From contig NZ_JAUSVX010000017.1 in NCBI RefSeq assembly GCF_030814995.1, positions 122,830-186,829 on the forward strand: DNA of 64,000 nt, read 5' to 3'. Shown one piece after another: positions 9,149 through 17,775 of the stretch. Below the pieces are notes generated by a model. It was given only the letters and a program-made list of their open reading frames with translations, had not been told where the DNA came from and did no database searches. Numbering within the stretch: position 1 is the stretch's first letter; each line of letters begins with the position of its first letter. The position numbers and the translations under genes were made by a program. This stretch comes from Labrys wisconsinensis. GTDB taxonomy: Bacteria; Pseudomonadota; Alphaproteobacteria; Rhizobiales; Labraceae.

Positions 9149-9283
9149 GGCGGCGCTCCGCCCCGGCGGGTTGCGCGCTCTTCCCCTCAGGGGCTATGCA
9201 GCAGGATCATTTCACCGGCGCCGCCGGGAAGGACGACATCCGGTCGTCCTCGCAGCGGCCGCCGGCAAAGCGACGGACTTCCC

Positions 9284-10381
9284 ATGGGCTTCAAATGCGG
9301 CATCGTCGGCCTGCCGAACGTCGGCAAGTCGACCCTCTTCAACGCGCTGACGCAGACGGCGGCGGCGCAGGCGGCGAACTATCCCTTCTGCACCATCGAG
9401 CCGAATGTCGGCGACGTGGCGGTGCCGGACGAGCGGCTGGAGAAGCTCGCGGCCATCGCCAGGTCCGCCCAGATCATCCCGACGCGGCTCACCTTCGTCG
9501 ATATTGCCGGGCTGGTGCGCGGCGCCTCCAAGGGCGAGGGGCTCGGCAACCAGTTCCTCGCCAATATCCGCGAATGCGACGCGATCGCCCATGTCGTCCG
9601 CTGCTTCGAGGACAGCGACATCACCCATGTCGAGGGCAAGATCGACCCGATCGCCGACATCGAGACCATCGAGACCGAGCTGATGCTGGCCGACCTCGAC
9701 AGCCTGGAGAAGCGCGTCGTCGCCATCGAGAAGAAGGCGCGTGGCGGCGACAAGGAGGCCAAGGAGCAACTCGACCTCGTCACCCGCGCCCTGGTGCTGC
9801 TGCGCGAGGGCAAGCCGGCCCGCCTCGTCGAGGTGAAGCCGGAGGAGCGCCGCGCCTTCGACATGCTGCAGCTGCTCACCGCCAAGCCGGTGCTTTACGT
9901 CTGCAATGTCGAGGAAGCCTCCGCCGACGAGGGCAACGCCTATTCCGAGCGCGTCGCCGGCCGAGCCCGGGAGGAGGACGCGGTCGCCGTGGTGGTGTCG
10001 GCCAAGATCGAGAGCGAGATCGCGGTGCTGCCGACGGAGGAGCAGCGCGACTATCTCGACGCCATCGGCCTCGCCGAGCCCGGGCTCAACCGGGTGATCC
10101 GCGCCGGCTATGCCCTGCTCCAGCTCGTCACCTATTTCACCGTCGGCCCGAAGGAGGCGCGCGCCTGGACCATCACCCGGGGCACGCGCGGGCCGCAGGC
10201 GGCTGGCGTCATCCATTCCGACTTCGAGAAGGGCTTCATCCGCGCCGAGACCGTCGCCTATGCCGATTATGTCGCGCTGAACGGCGAGGCGGGCGCCAAG
10301 GAAGCCGGCAAGTTCCGCCTCGAGGGCAAGGACTATGTCGTCGCCGACGGCGACGTGCTGCATTTCCGCTTCGCCAACTGA
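9284..10381 (+). CDS. ychF: ribosome-binding ATPase YchF (Obg family)
   Basis: YchF/OLA1 proteins are Obg-like P-loop NTPases that prefer ATP and bind the ribosome. The 365-residue product has the P-loop GLPNVGKST near residues 9-17, the FVDIAGLVRGASKGEGLGNQFL switch II region, a coiled-coil insertion (residues ~120-200, KKARGGDKEAKEQ), and a C-terminal TGS-like domain ending in VVADGDVLHFRFAN. The ATG at 9284 gives the canonical MGFKCGIVG start. It converges on ggt across ~190 bp. Confidence 0.96.
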   Translation: MGFKCGIVGLPNVGKSTLFNALTQTAAAQAANYPFCTIEPNVGDVAVPDERLEKLAAIARSAQIIPTRLTFVDIAGLVRGASKGEGLGNQFLANIRECDAIAHVVRCFEDSDITHVEGKIDPIADIETIETELMLADLDSLEKRVVAIEKKARGGDKEAKEQLDLVTRALVLLREGKPARLVEVKPEERRAFDMLQLLTAKPVLYVCNVEEASADEGNAYSERVAGRAREEDAVAVVVSAKIESEIAVLPTEEQRDYLDAIGLAEPGLNRVIRAGYALLQLVTYFTVGPKEARAWTITRGTRGPQAAGVIHSDFEKGFIRAETVAYADYVALNGEAGAKEAGKFRLEGKDYVVADGDVLHFRFAN

Positions 10382-10400
10382 GGCGCCGCGGCGGCGCTCA
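10379..10400 (+). terminator. stop-overlapping hairpin of ychF
   Basis: TGAG(G)CGCC pairs with GGCGCTCA around a five-base loop, starting at the ychF stop codon itself. No T-run follows, so this is a modest candidate. The rest of the gap up to ggt (10401-10571) shows nothing recognisable. Confidence 0.4.
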
Positions 10401-10571
10401 GGGCACGAGGACGACGAGGGCCTGCTCCCGCTCGTCACGCGGTCGCGACATGGATGCGATGGCCAGCCGGCGAGCCGATCATGGCATCCAGCTTCGGGCC
10501 CCGCTCACGATCGACACGGGGCTCGCGGAATCGCATGGGGCGAACCGGCCCTGGCGCTGCACGCGGCATCG

Positions 10572-12158
10572 TCAATAGCCGAGCGCGCAGCCGTCCTTCC
10601 GAGGGTCGGAGCCGGCGGTGAGGGTGCCGGCCTCCCAGTCGATGCTGATCGCCTGACCGCCTCCATGCGGCTCGTAGCTGACGAGCGTCCTGTGCCCGCG
10701 GTCCTGAAGCCCGGCAAGGGCGGCGGCTGGAATCCCGCGCTCGGCGGCCACCATGCCGGCCTCGTGGAACACCCGCGGCGCATCCAGGGCCGCCTGCGGG
10801 TCGAGGCCGAAATCGATCATGTTGGTCAGCAGATGCGCATGTCCGAAGGGCTGGAAATCCCCACCCATCACCCCGAACGGCATCATCACGCGGCCGTTGC
10901 GCAGGGCCATCCCCGGCATGATGGTGTGCATCGGCCGCTTGCGCGGAGCGATGCGATTGGGATGCGACGGGTCGAGCGTGAAGCATGCCCCCCGGTTCTG
11001 CAGGACGACGCCCGAGGCCGGCGCGACGATCATGCTTCCGAACGAGGCGTAGGTCGAGTTGATGAAGCTCGCCGCGTTCCGGTCGCGATCCACCACGCAC
11101 AGATAGACCGTGTCACTCTTGCGCAGCCGGGGCGGCGGCAGGTCGACCATTGCGCGACGCGGATCGATCCGGGCCCGCAGCTCCCGCGCGTGGCCGGCTG
11201 ACAGAAGCTCCTCGACCGGAACCGATGCCTGCGCAGGGTCGGCCACGAAGGCATTGCGATCGGCATAGGCGAGACGGGCCGCCTCGATCTCCAGATGAAG
11301 CCGTTCTGCCCCGAACGGGTCGAGGCCCGCCATGTCGAAGCCGTCGAGGATGTTCAGCATGATCAGGGCCGTGATCGCCTGATTGCTCGGCGGCAGCTCG
11401 AACACATCGACGCCGCGATAGCGTGTCGAGATCGGCGTCGTGTATTCGCCCGCCGCCGTGGCGAAATCGTCGAGCGTGTGCAGGCCGCCGCGGCTGCGCA
11501 GCGCCGACACCATGTCTTCGGCAATCGGCCCTTCATAGAAGGCTTTCCGGCCGGACGCCGCGACCGCCCGCAAGGTGGCTCCGAGCGCGGGCTGCACATG
11601 CCTGTCGCCGGGCCTCGGCGGCCGTCCCCAGGGCAGCAGCGTACGCGCCGCGTCGGCATCGGTGCGGAGCGCCTCGGCGCAAGCCGCCCAGTCGAACGCC
11701 ACCCGGTCGGCGATCAGGTAGCCTTCCTCCGCATAACGGATCGCCGGCCCAAGGAGACGATCCAGCCCCCGCGTTCCATGATCCGCGGCCAGCCTCGCCC
11801 AGGCATCGATCACGCCGGGAATCGTCACGCTGTGGGGGCCGTCCTGCGGCATGTCGCGAATGCCGCGCTCGTGGTACCAGTCCGGCGACGCGGCGGCCGG
11901 CGCTCGTCCGGAGCCGTTGTACGCGATGATGCCGGGACCGCCACCGGGGGCGTAGAGCATGAAGGCGTCCCCGCCGATGCCCGTCGACTGCGGCTCGACG
12001 ACGGCGAGCACGGCTGCGGCCGTGATCGCCGCATCGATGGCGTTGCCGCCTTCGCGCAAGACCTCGATGGCGGCAAGAGTGGCGAGGGGATGCGAGCTGG
12101 CCGCGGCCGCCTCGCTCGCATGGATCGGGGAGCGCCCCGGCAGATGGAAGTCACGCAT
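10572..12158 (-). CDS. ggt: gamma-glutamyltransferase family protein (cytoplasmic type)
   Basis: This 528-residue N-terminal-nucleophile hydrolase belongs to the gamma-glutamyltranspeptidase family, which cleaves or transfers gamma-glutamyl amides. Conserved segments are HPLATLAAIEVLREGGNAIDAAI, the STGIGGDAF oxyanion block, and the autoprocessing site KSDTVYL, where Thr350 is the expected nucleophile at the start of the small subunit. PSNQA and the late GGGQAIS segment also fit. There is no signal peptide, so it should act in the cytoplasm on imported substrate, unlike periplasmic glutathione-degrading Ggt. It lies 72 bp downstream of a binding-protein gene with a strong hairpin between them, so transport and amide cleavage look linked. 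Confidence 0.9.
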   Translation of the reverse strand: MRDFHLPGRSPIHASEAAAASSHPLATLAAIEVLREGGNAIDAAITAAAVLAVVEPQSTGIGGDAFMLYAPGGGPGIIAYNGSGRAPAAASPDWYHERGIRDMPQDGPHSVTIPGVIDAWARLAADHGTRGLDRLLGPAIRYAEEGYLIADRVAFDWAACAEALRTDADAARTLLPWGRPPRPGDRHVQPALGATLRAVAASGRKAFYEGPIAEDMVSALRSRGGLHTLDDFATAAGEYTTPISTRYRGVDVFELPPSNQAITALIMLNILDGFDMAGLDPFGAERLHLEIEAARLAYADRNAFVADPAQASVPVEELLSAGHARELRARIDPRRAMVDLPPPRLRKSDTVYLCVVDRDRNAASFINSTYASFGSMIVAPASGVVLQNRGACFTLDPSHPNRIAPRKRPMHTIMPGMALRNGRVMMPFGVMGGDFQPFGHAHLLTNMIDFGLDPQAALDAPRVFHEAGMVAAERGIPAAALAGLQDRGHRTLVSYEPHGGGQAISIDWEAGTLTAGSDPRKDGCALGY

Positions 12159-12193
12159 GGGAAAGCAGCTTTACCTCTTTGCTCTCGCGCGGC

Positions 12194-12222
12194 GCGCGCC
12201 CGGCATGCACGGCCGGGCGCGC
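12194..12222 (-). terminator. 11-bp intercistronic hairpin between binding protein and ggt
   Basis: GCGCGCCCGGC (12194-12204) and GCCGGGCGCGC (12212-12222) form a perfect 11-bp stem with a 7-nt loop, starting 8 bp after the binding-protein stop. No T-run follows. Such hairpins often stabilise upstream binding-protein mRNA or attenuate downstream genes. Confidence 0.65.
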
Positions 12223-12230
12223 TGTGCTCT

Positions 12231-13076
12231 CTACTGCAGCATCAGCTTCTCGAAGCCATATTTCGCCATCAGCGATCTGTAGGCTCCGTCCGCCTTCATG
12301 CCGTCGAACGCCTTGGTGAGCGCCTTGGTCAGGTCCGGGTCGTCCTTGCGCAGGCCGATGCCGGCATTGATATGGTTGAAGGGCTCGCCGGCCAGCTCGA
12401 ACAGCTCGGGGGCCTGGAAGATGTAATAGGCCGAAATCTCGATGCTGGTGCCGTAGGCCTGGGTCTGGTCGATCCGCAGCGATTGCAGGGCGTCGACTTC
12501 CTTCGGGAACACGACGATGTCGATCGGTGCCTTTCCGGCTGCCTTGAGCTTCTCGTTCTCCTGCTCGGCTATCGACTGGATCGTCGTGCCGTTGCTCACC
12601 GACATCTTCAGCCCGGACAGGTCGTCGAGCGTCTTGATGCCGCGAGGATTGCCCTTGCGGGTGAGGACGGTTTGCGACGACGACATGTAGTCGATGAAAT
12701 CGACCACTTCGCGCCGCTTGGGACGGTTGTACAGCCCGGAGATGATCGCATCGCAGTGCTTGGCCAGCAGCGCCGGAATGATGCCGTCGAACTGGACGTC
12801 TTTCCAGACAGCCTTCACGCCGAGACGGCGCGCCAGATCCTCACCGAAGTCGATCTCGAGGCCGACGAGCTTGCCGTCCTCCTTGTAGTAGGACAGCGGC
12901 GGCGCGCCGACCGCGGCGCAATAGACGATCTGCTGGGCCTTGGCGATGTCGGCCGGCGGCGTCACCTCCTGCGCCGCCGCCGGGCCGCAGGAAAGGCCTG
13001 CGGCAAGGAGGAAGGCCCCCGTGAGGAGCCAGCGGCCTCCGGCCCTGCCGGCGCCATGGCGATTCTTCGAAGTCAT
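12231..13076 (-). CDS. amino-acid-type ABC transporter substrate-binding protein (family 3)
   Basis: This is a 281-residue periplasmic binding protein of the polar amino acid/opine type. A signal peptide covers residues ~1-36 and ends at PAAAQE. The mature part has GKLVGLEIDFGEDLARRLGV, FDGIIPALLAKHCDAIISGL and RREVVDFIDYM, the usual ligand-cleft blocks of family 3. The ATG at 13076 is preceded by AGGGGAC; the frame stays open upstream but lacks a signal-peptide-compatible start. It is transcribed leftward and followed by ggt; its permease and ATPase partners are divergent at 13.5-15.1 kb. A palindromic operator lies ~100 bp upstream. Confidence 0.93.
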   Translation of the reverse strand: MTSKNRHGAGRAGGRWLLTGAFLLAAGLSCGPAAAQEVTPPADIAKAQQIVYCAAVGAPPLSYYKEDGKLVGLEIDFGEDLARRLGVKAVWKDVQFDGIIPALLAKHCDAIISGLYNRPKRREVVDFIDYMSSSQTVLTRKGNPRGIKTLDDLSGLKMSVSNGTTIQSIAEQENEKLKAAGKAPIDIVVFPKEVDALQSLRIDQTQAYGTSIEISAYYIFQAPELFELAGEPFNHINAGIGLRKDDPDLTKALTKAFDGMKADGAYRSLMAKYGFEKLMLQ

Positions 13077-13177
13077 CGCAGTCCCCTGTTGATGCGCGTC
13101 GCGGATGATGCGCGTAATGGACGGATAGGGGGCACGCGGTCGCAACGAGCGGTCGCGCCGGTGCCTTATTGATAATA

Positions 13178-13189
13178 TCATTATAATGA
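13178..13189. promoter_or_regulatory. palindrome TCATTATAATGA, operator copy 1
   Basis: This is a perfect 12-bp palindrome in AT-rich DNA, 102 bp upstream of the binding-protein start. It contains TATAAT in both directions, and TTGACT lies upstream of it on the minus strand, so it may overlap the promoter. It is probably a site for the GntR-family protein encoded at 15.1-15.9 kb. It is one of two sites in the 444-bp gene-free stretch 13077-13520, which otherwise holds only AT-rich promoter DNA. Confidence 0.65.
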
Positions 13190-13349
13190 ATTGTGGAAAA
13201 TCCGAAAGTCAAATACATTTTATGAGCAGGGACTGATATCTTTTTAATCGCCTCGTGCATCGGAGCGGTCGTCGTCCCGGATGCCGGCGGGAGGGCGGTG
13301 GATTTCTCCTCCCCGCGGCCGGAACTCGGCTGTTGCCGTCGTGTTGCGA

Positions 13350-13377
13350 TTGACAGATCGTAAATTCATTATAATGA
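13350..13377 (+). promoter_or_regulatory. permease promoter with operator copy 2
   Basis: A consensus -35 box TTGACA (13350-13355) is followed by the second perfect TCATTATAATGA palindrome (13366-13377), placed where the -10 region should be. A regulator bound here would block the promoter of the permease-ATPase operon. The exact -10 hexamer is unclear because TATAAT inside the palindrome is only 14 bp from the -35. Confidence 0.65.
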
Positions 13378-13520
13378 TATTGGCGCCGCAAGCGGTCGAG
13401 CAGGCAGGGTCTCGGGACCGGTGCGCTCGTGCAGATCGCTCATCTTCCGAAGCCCGCAGGACACGATGAAGACGGTGGGGCATCGAACAATGGTTTCGCT
13501 TATGGCGAAGAGGCCCATAG

Positions 13521-14279
13521 ATGGTATTCAGCTGGTCGGTATTCTTCCATTATCTGCTCGAGCCTTCTCAGATATATTTGAATGGGCTTTTTCTTACGCT
13601 GAGCATAACGATCGTATCTGAAGCATTTGGGACAATCATAGGCCTCGCCATAGCTATGATGCGCCTGTCGTCGCATAGGGCGTTGTCGGGTTTTGCCCAA
13701 TTATACGCCTGGATCTTTCGTGGCACACCACTACTTGTTCAGGTTGTGTTCATATATACCGCACTCGCGGCGGCTGGAATCTTTCGCTTTCAAGATATAG
13801 ACATCGGGTTCTTGACGATTCCCGGCAATATTCAGGCCGGCATCGTGGCGCTCAGCCTCAACGAGGCCGCCTATATGGGCGAAATCATCCGCGCCGGGAT
13901 CATGGCGGTGGACAAAGGCCAGCGGGAAGCCGCCCAGTCGCTCGGCATGCCGCCCGCCCTGCTGATGCGCCGGATCGTCCTGCGGCAGGCCGCGCGCATC
14001 ATCATTCCGCCACTCGGGAACAACATCAACGGCATGCTCAAGAACACAACGCTGTTGAGCGTCATCGGCGTGCCGGAGCTTCTGCTCGCCACACAGATGG
14101 TGACATCAGCGACCTTCCGCGTGTTCGAGCTATATGCCGTCGTGGCGATCTATTATCTTACCTTGACCACGCTGTGGTCTGTCGTGCAGGCACGCATAGA
14201 GACGTACTTTGACAAACCTTACAGCAATCGCGTTCAGCGGGCCTCAGCCGGCGGACCCGGACTCTTGCCCCATGGATGA
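13521..14279 (+). CDS. amino acid ABC transporter permease (HisMQ type)
   Basis: This 252-residue inner-membrane permease has about five transmembrane segments, starting [23 protein letters not shown]. The EAA loop that contacts the ATPase is visible at [23 protein letters not shown]. It is the only permease gene, so a homodimer is likely. Its first ~100 codons are clearly richer in A/T than the rest, with six ATA codons plus TTA and several TTG, while the remainder looks like the host. The gene overlaps the ATPase gene by 8 bp. With that ATPase and the divergent binding protein it completes one importer. Confidence 0.92.
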   Translation: MVFSWSVFFHYLLEPSQIYLNGLFLTLSITIVSEAFGTIIGLAIAMMRLSSHRALSGFAQLYAWIFRGTPLLVQVVFIYTALAAAGIFRFQDIDIGFLTIPGNIQAGIVALSLNEAAYMGEIIRAGIMAVDKGQREAAQSLGMPPALLMRRIVLRQAARIIIPPLGNNINGMLKNTTLLSVIGVPELLLATQMVTSATFRVFELYAVVAIYYLTLTTLWSVVQARIETYFDKPYSNRVQRASAGGPGLLPHG

Positions 14280-15087
14280 GGCCGTGCCCGCAATGCCGCC
14301 GACACCGGCCGCCGTGCCGCGCGAGATCGTCGTCGAGGCCAGGGATGTGCGCAAGAATTTCGGGGGGCTGCTGGTCCTGAGGGGCGTCGATCTGACGGTC
14401 CGGCAGGGCGAGGTCGTCGTCATCGTCGGCTCGTCGGGCTCGGGGAAGACGACGTTCGTGCGCTGCATCAACCACCTGGAGAAGATCGATGGCGGCCGCC
14501 TCCTGGTGAACGGCAAGCCCATCGGCTATCGCCTGGAAGGCGAGCGGATGGTCGCCGAGAGCGAGCGTGCGATCGCGCGGCAGCGGCGCGAGATCGGCAT
14601 GGTCTTCCAGCGTTTCAACCTCTTCGCGCATCTCGACGTGGTCCAGAACATCATCGAGGCGCCGGTGCACGTCCGTGGCGTGCCGAAGGCGCAGGCGGTG
14701 GAAGAGGCGCACGCGCTGCTGGCCCGTGTCGGGCTGGCGGACAAAGCCGCCTTCTATCCCGCGCAATTGTCAGGCGGACAGCAGCAGCGCGTCGCCATTG
14801 CGCGTGCTCTCGCCATGAAGCCCGGACTCATGCTGTTCGACGAGCCGACCAGCGCGCTCGATCCGGAGATGGTCGGCGAGGTTCTGGCCGTGATGCGCGA
14901 GCTCGCGGAGAACGGCATGACGATGGTCGTCGTCACGCATGAAATGGGCTTCGCCCGCGAGGCCGCGGACCGCGTCGTGCTGATGGACGGGGGAATGATC
15001 GTCGAAGAGGGCACGGCCGCCGAATTCTTCGGCGCCCCTCGCCAGCCGCGCACCCGCGCGTTCCTGTCGCGGTTCGCCTCCGGCTGA
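14272..15087 (+). CDS. amino acid ABC transporter ATP-binding protein (GlnQ/HisP type)
   Basis: This 271-residue ATPase energises the importer. It has Walker [11 protein letters not shown], a Q-loop ([12 protein letters not shown]), the signature LSGGQQQR, Walker [13 protein letters not shown], and the switch [11 protein letters not shown] short Ala/Pro-rich leader precedes the core. The ATG at 14272 overlaps the permease end and suits coupled translation; an upstream TTG at 14209 would need a longer overlap, and an ATG at 14293 is also possible. Specificity follows the polar amino acid class; real substrate unknown. Confidence 0.94.
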   Translation: MDEAVPAMPPTPAAVPREIVVEARDVRKNFGGLLVLRGVDLTVRQGEVVVIVGSSGSGKTTFVRCINHLEKIDGGRLLVNGKPIGYRLEGERMVAESERAIARQRREIGMVFQRFNLFAHLDVVQNIIEAPVHVRGVPKAQAVEEAHALLARVGLADKAAFYPAQLSGGQQQRVAIARALAMKPGLMLFDEPTSALDPEMVGEVLAVMRELAENGMTMVVVTHEMGFAREAADRVVLMDGGMIVEEGTAAEFFGAPRQPRTRAFLSRFASG

Positions 15088-15114
15088 CCCGGGCGGGCGG
15101 CGATGCCGGGCGCG

Positions 15115-15870
15115 TCAGCTCTCGACCGGCACCTGCACGGCCTCCAGGCCGCCCGTGCTGGGCACCGTCTCCAGACGGAACGAAAATCGCCTGGCGTCGA
15201 ACACCATGCGGAAGCTGTCGATCGGCATCTGCTGGGCGGAATAGCTGACGCCGGCGATCTCGACGACCCAATGGTTCGGCGGCAGCTTCAGAATCTGCTC
15301 GTCCGCCGAGGTCTGCATGCGGCAGACCAGGGTCTGCTCCTCGCGGGCCTCGCTCAGCCCGTAGCGCGCCGCGAGAATCTCGTACAGCGACGCGCTGTCG
15401 TCCCGATCCAGATGGACGCCGAGATCTGGAGCGAGAATCATCGGAATGACCGAAACCTCGTGGATCATCGGGATCTGGTCGAGGAGCCGCAGCCGGGATA
15501 TTTCCCAGACCAGCGCGCCGTCGGCGATCTGCATCCGTCTCGCCTCCTCGGCGGTCGCGGCGCGCCCGAGCAGCTTCAGCCGCCGGGTTTCGAGCGCGGA
15601 GCGGGCATCGAGCGCGAGCCCGTTGCGCAGGCTGCCCACCTTCGTGGTCTCGGCACGCAGGCGCGGCACCGCCACGAAGGTGCCGCGGCCCTGCACCCGC
15701 CGTATGATGCCCTGGGCCGAGAGCTCGGCCAGCGCGCGCCGTACCGTCACCATGCTGACCCCCGTCATCGATGCCAGATCGACCTCGATCGGCAGCTTGT
15801 CGTCGGCCTGCAGGCGGTTTTCCTCGATGTACCGAAGAATGAACGACATGGTCTTTTTGTAGAGCGACAT
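15115..15870 (-). CDS. GntR-family regulator with UTRA effector domain
   Basis: This 251-residue regulator has an N-terminal winged helix (DKLPIEVDLASMTGVSMVTVRRALAEL up to the GRGTFVA wing, residues ~20-75) and a C-terminal UTRA ligand-binding domain (~85-245). HutC/FarR-type members usually sense the substrate or a phosphorylated sugar/amino-sugar intermediate, and release DNA on binding. The ATG at 15870 gives normal length and has GGGAC ahead; an ATG at 15906 is possible. It sits between the transporter operon (convergent) and the aminotransferase operon (divergent). A near-copy of the shared palindrome lies in its own upstream region, so it is the best candidate for local control. Confidence 0.92.
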   Translation of the reverse strand: MSLYKKTMSFILRYIEENRLQADDKLPIEVDLASMTGVSMVTVRRALAELSAQGIIRRVQGRGTFVAVPRLRAETTKVGSLRNGLALDARSALETRRLKLLGRAATAEEARRMQIADGALVWEISRLRLLDQIPMIHEVSVIPMILAPDLGVHLDRDDSASLYEILAARYGLSEAREEQTLVCRMQTSADEQILKLPPNHWVVEIAGVSYSAQQMPIDSFRMVFDARRFSFRLETVPSTGGLEAVQVPVES

Positions 15871-15990
15871 CGTGCCGTCCCAATCGTGCCCTGCTGCACC
15901 GTCCATCGGCGCGATTCGTGCCGCGGATCCAAAGATATCCCCGCGGCGGCGAGAGCGTCCGCCGCCGTCGACCGGCCGGCGCAGATGCAA

Positions 15991-16003
15991 TCATATATAA
16001 TGA
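15991..16003. promoter_or_regulatory. operator variant 3 upstream of the gntR gene
   Basis: TCATATATAATGA keeps both TCAT/ATGA half-sites with one extra base in the centre. It lies 120 bp upstream of the regulator start and suggests autoregulation. It is part of the 537-bp divergent region 15871-16407, which otherwise holds the promoter at 16231 and a ~140-nt leader with no recognised RNA element. Confidence 0.55.
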
Positions 16004-16230
16004 CTGGAAGCCTTCACCGGCTAGACCGCGTTCCGCAGCGGCGTGAATTTTGCGAATTTTGCGATAGATACCTGCCGGACCTGTCGAGTCGAGGCTATTT
16101 TTTCATCGTCGGAAGGGGCCTCCCCTCCGCATCGGCGGGGCTCCGTCCGGATAGGCTGCGACCTGGCGGCATGCGTCGGCGCGGCCGCGCAAGCGGGGCA
16201 GACCCGAGGGCATCGCGGCGGCGACGGCCA

Positions 16231-16270
16231 TTGACAATCGGCGAGAGAATTCATTATAACCATATAACGA
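16231..16270 (+). promoter_or_regulatory. aminotransferase-operon promoter with operator variant 4
   Basis: TTGACA (16231-16236) and TATAAC (16255-16260) are spaced by 18 bp. The -10 lies within TCATTATAACCATATAACGA (16251-16270), which matches the shared palindrome at 10 of 12 positions and ends in a second half-like ATATAACGA. Repressor binding would occlude the -10. Transcription would start near 16267. Confidence 0.6.
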
Positions 16271-16407
16271 ATTGAGGGCTGATGCACGAGAGCCGGTTTC
16301 CGGATCGCTCCCCTCATTCTCCGCACCGGAGGCTATCGCGCACTGAGGTGGGCCGGATAGTCGATCCGTCATCGAAGAAGGACATTGGTCCTCGTAAGGA
16401 GCGCGCC

Positions 16408-17775
16408 TTGTTGTATTCGTCCCGAAACGCCGCGCGTACGACGCGCAGCGCATCTCTCTTCGCGAAGGCATGCGAACATATCCCCGGCGGGGTGAACAGC
16501 ACGGCCCGCTCGACATGGTCCGGATGGGATCCCTATCCGCTCTTCGTGCAGGGCGGCTCGGGGTCGCGCCTCACCGACGTGGACGGCAACACCTATATCG
16601 ACTACCTCCTCGGCCTCGGGCCGATGATCCTCGGCCACCGCCCACCGGAGGTGACGCGGGCCGTGGTCTCGATGATCGAGGATCGCGGCACGGTGTTCGC
16701 CTTGCCGACCGAGGACGAGAGCCGGCTGGTCGCCAAGCTGATCGCCGCCGTTCCGAGCCTCGAGCAGGTGCGGCTGTGCAACACCGGCACCGAGGCCGTG
16801 CTCTACGCCACGCGCCTGGCCCGGGCCTTCACCGGCCGCAGCAAGATCATCCGCTTCGAGGGCATGTATCACGGCTTCTCCGACGGGCTGTACTGGAGCA
16901 AGCATCCCGATCTCGACGAGGCGGGACCGGATCGCGCGCCCGTGGCCGTGGCGCAGGGGCCGGGCCTGCCCAGGGGCGTCGGCGACAACCTCATCATCCT
17001 GCCCTGGAACGACGCCGGCCTGCTGGCCGAAGTGCTGGAGCGCGAGGGCCACGACATCGCCGCCCTGATCACCGAGCCGGTGATGTGCAACACCGGCTGC
17101 ATCCTGCCCGAGCCCGGCTATCTCGAAGCGGTGCGCGAGCTGACGGCCCGGCACGGCGTCGTCTTCATTCTCGACGAGGTCATCACCGGCTTCCGCCTCG
17201 GCCTCGGCGGGGCACAGGGCCTGTTCGGGCTGAAGCCCGATCTCTCGGTCTTCGCCAAGGGCATGGGCGGCGGCTTTCCGATCGCCGCCATGGGCGGCCG
17301 GCGCGACATCATGGCGCTCGTCGCCGACGGCACCGTGTCGATGGCCGGAACCTACGCGGCCAACGGCATCGCCGTGGCCGCGGCCAACGCCACCCTCGAC
17401 ATCCTGGCCCGGCAGGGCACGTTCGAGAGCCTGTTCGAGCGCTCGGACCGGCTGCGCGAGGGGCTGGAGCGGCTCTTGTCCGACGCGCGGATTCCCTCCA
17501 GTGTCGTCGGCCTCGGCCCGGTCTTCCAGGTCTGGTTCTCCGAGCATCCGATCCGCAATTACAGGGACGCGGCGCGCCATGCGAGCCATACCGTGTTCAG
17601 GCGCTGGTGGGAGGGCATGATGGAGCGGGGGATCCTGTTCCATCCCGGCGCCTTCGAGAACCTGTTCGTGTCCTGCGCCCATTCGGACGACGATATCGAC
17701 CAGACGCTGGCCATCGCCCGCGAGGTCGTCGCCGAGCTGAAGGGCACCGCCAAGCCGGTCTCGACCGGGCCATGA
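16408..17775 (+). CDS. class III aminotransferase, glutamate-1-semialdehyde aminomutase-like
   Basis: This PLP enzyme of ~455 residues moves amino groups. Landmarks are HIPGGVNS, NTGTEAVLYATRLARAFTGR (phosphate-site region), FEGMYHGFSDG, LDEVITGFR, and the Schiff-base lysine in FAKGMGGG (Lys284). It resembles HemL but sits in a catabolic operon and has a different C-terminal half, so a substrate other than glutamate semialdehyde is likely. The TTG at 16408 is preferred because AAGGAG lies six bases upstream; an ATG at 16282 would add 42 unconserved residues. Its end overlaps the kinase start (ATGA), so the products should be made together. Confidence 0.88.
   Translation: MLYSSRNAARTTRSASLFAKACEHIPGGVNSTARSTWSGWDPYPLFVQGGSGSRLTDVDGNTYIDYLLGLGPMILGHRPPEVTRAVVSMIEDRGTVFALPTEDESRLVAKLIAAVPSLEQVRLCNTGTEAVLYATRLARAFTGRSKIIRFEGMYHGFSDGLYWSKHPDLDEAGPDRAPVAVAQGPGLPRGVGDNLIILPWNDAGLLAEVLEREGHDIAALITEPVMCNTGCILPEPGYLEAVRELTARHGVVFILDEVITGFRLGLGGAQGLFGLKPDLSVFAKGMGGGFPIAAMGGRRDIMALVADGTVSMAGTYAANGIAVAAANATLDILARQGTFESLFERSDRLREGLERLLSDARIPSSVVGLGPVFQVWFSEHPIRNYRDAARHASHTVFRRWWEGMMERGILFHPGAFENLFVSCAHSDDDIDQTLAIAREVVAELKGTAKPVSTGP

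Noticed and set aside
16267..16407. A riboswitch (for example glmS-like or amino-sugar sensing) in the ~140-nt leader of the aminotransferase operon.
   Set aside because: No conserved core or long stem set could be recognised. It could be checked by a covariance-model search.
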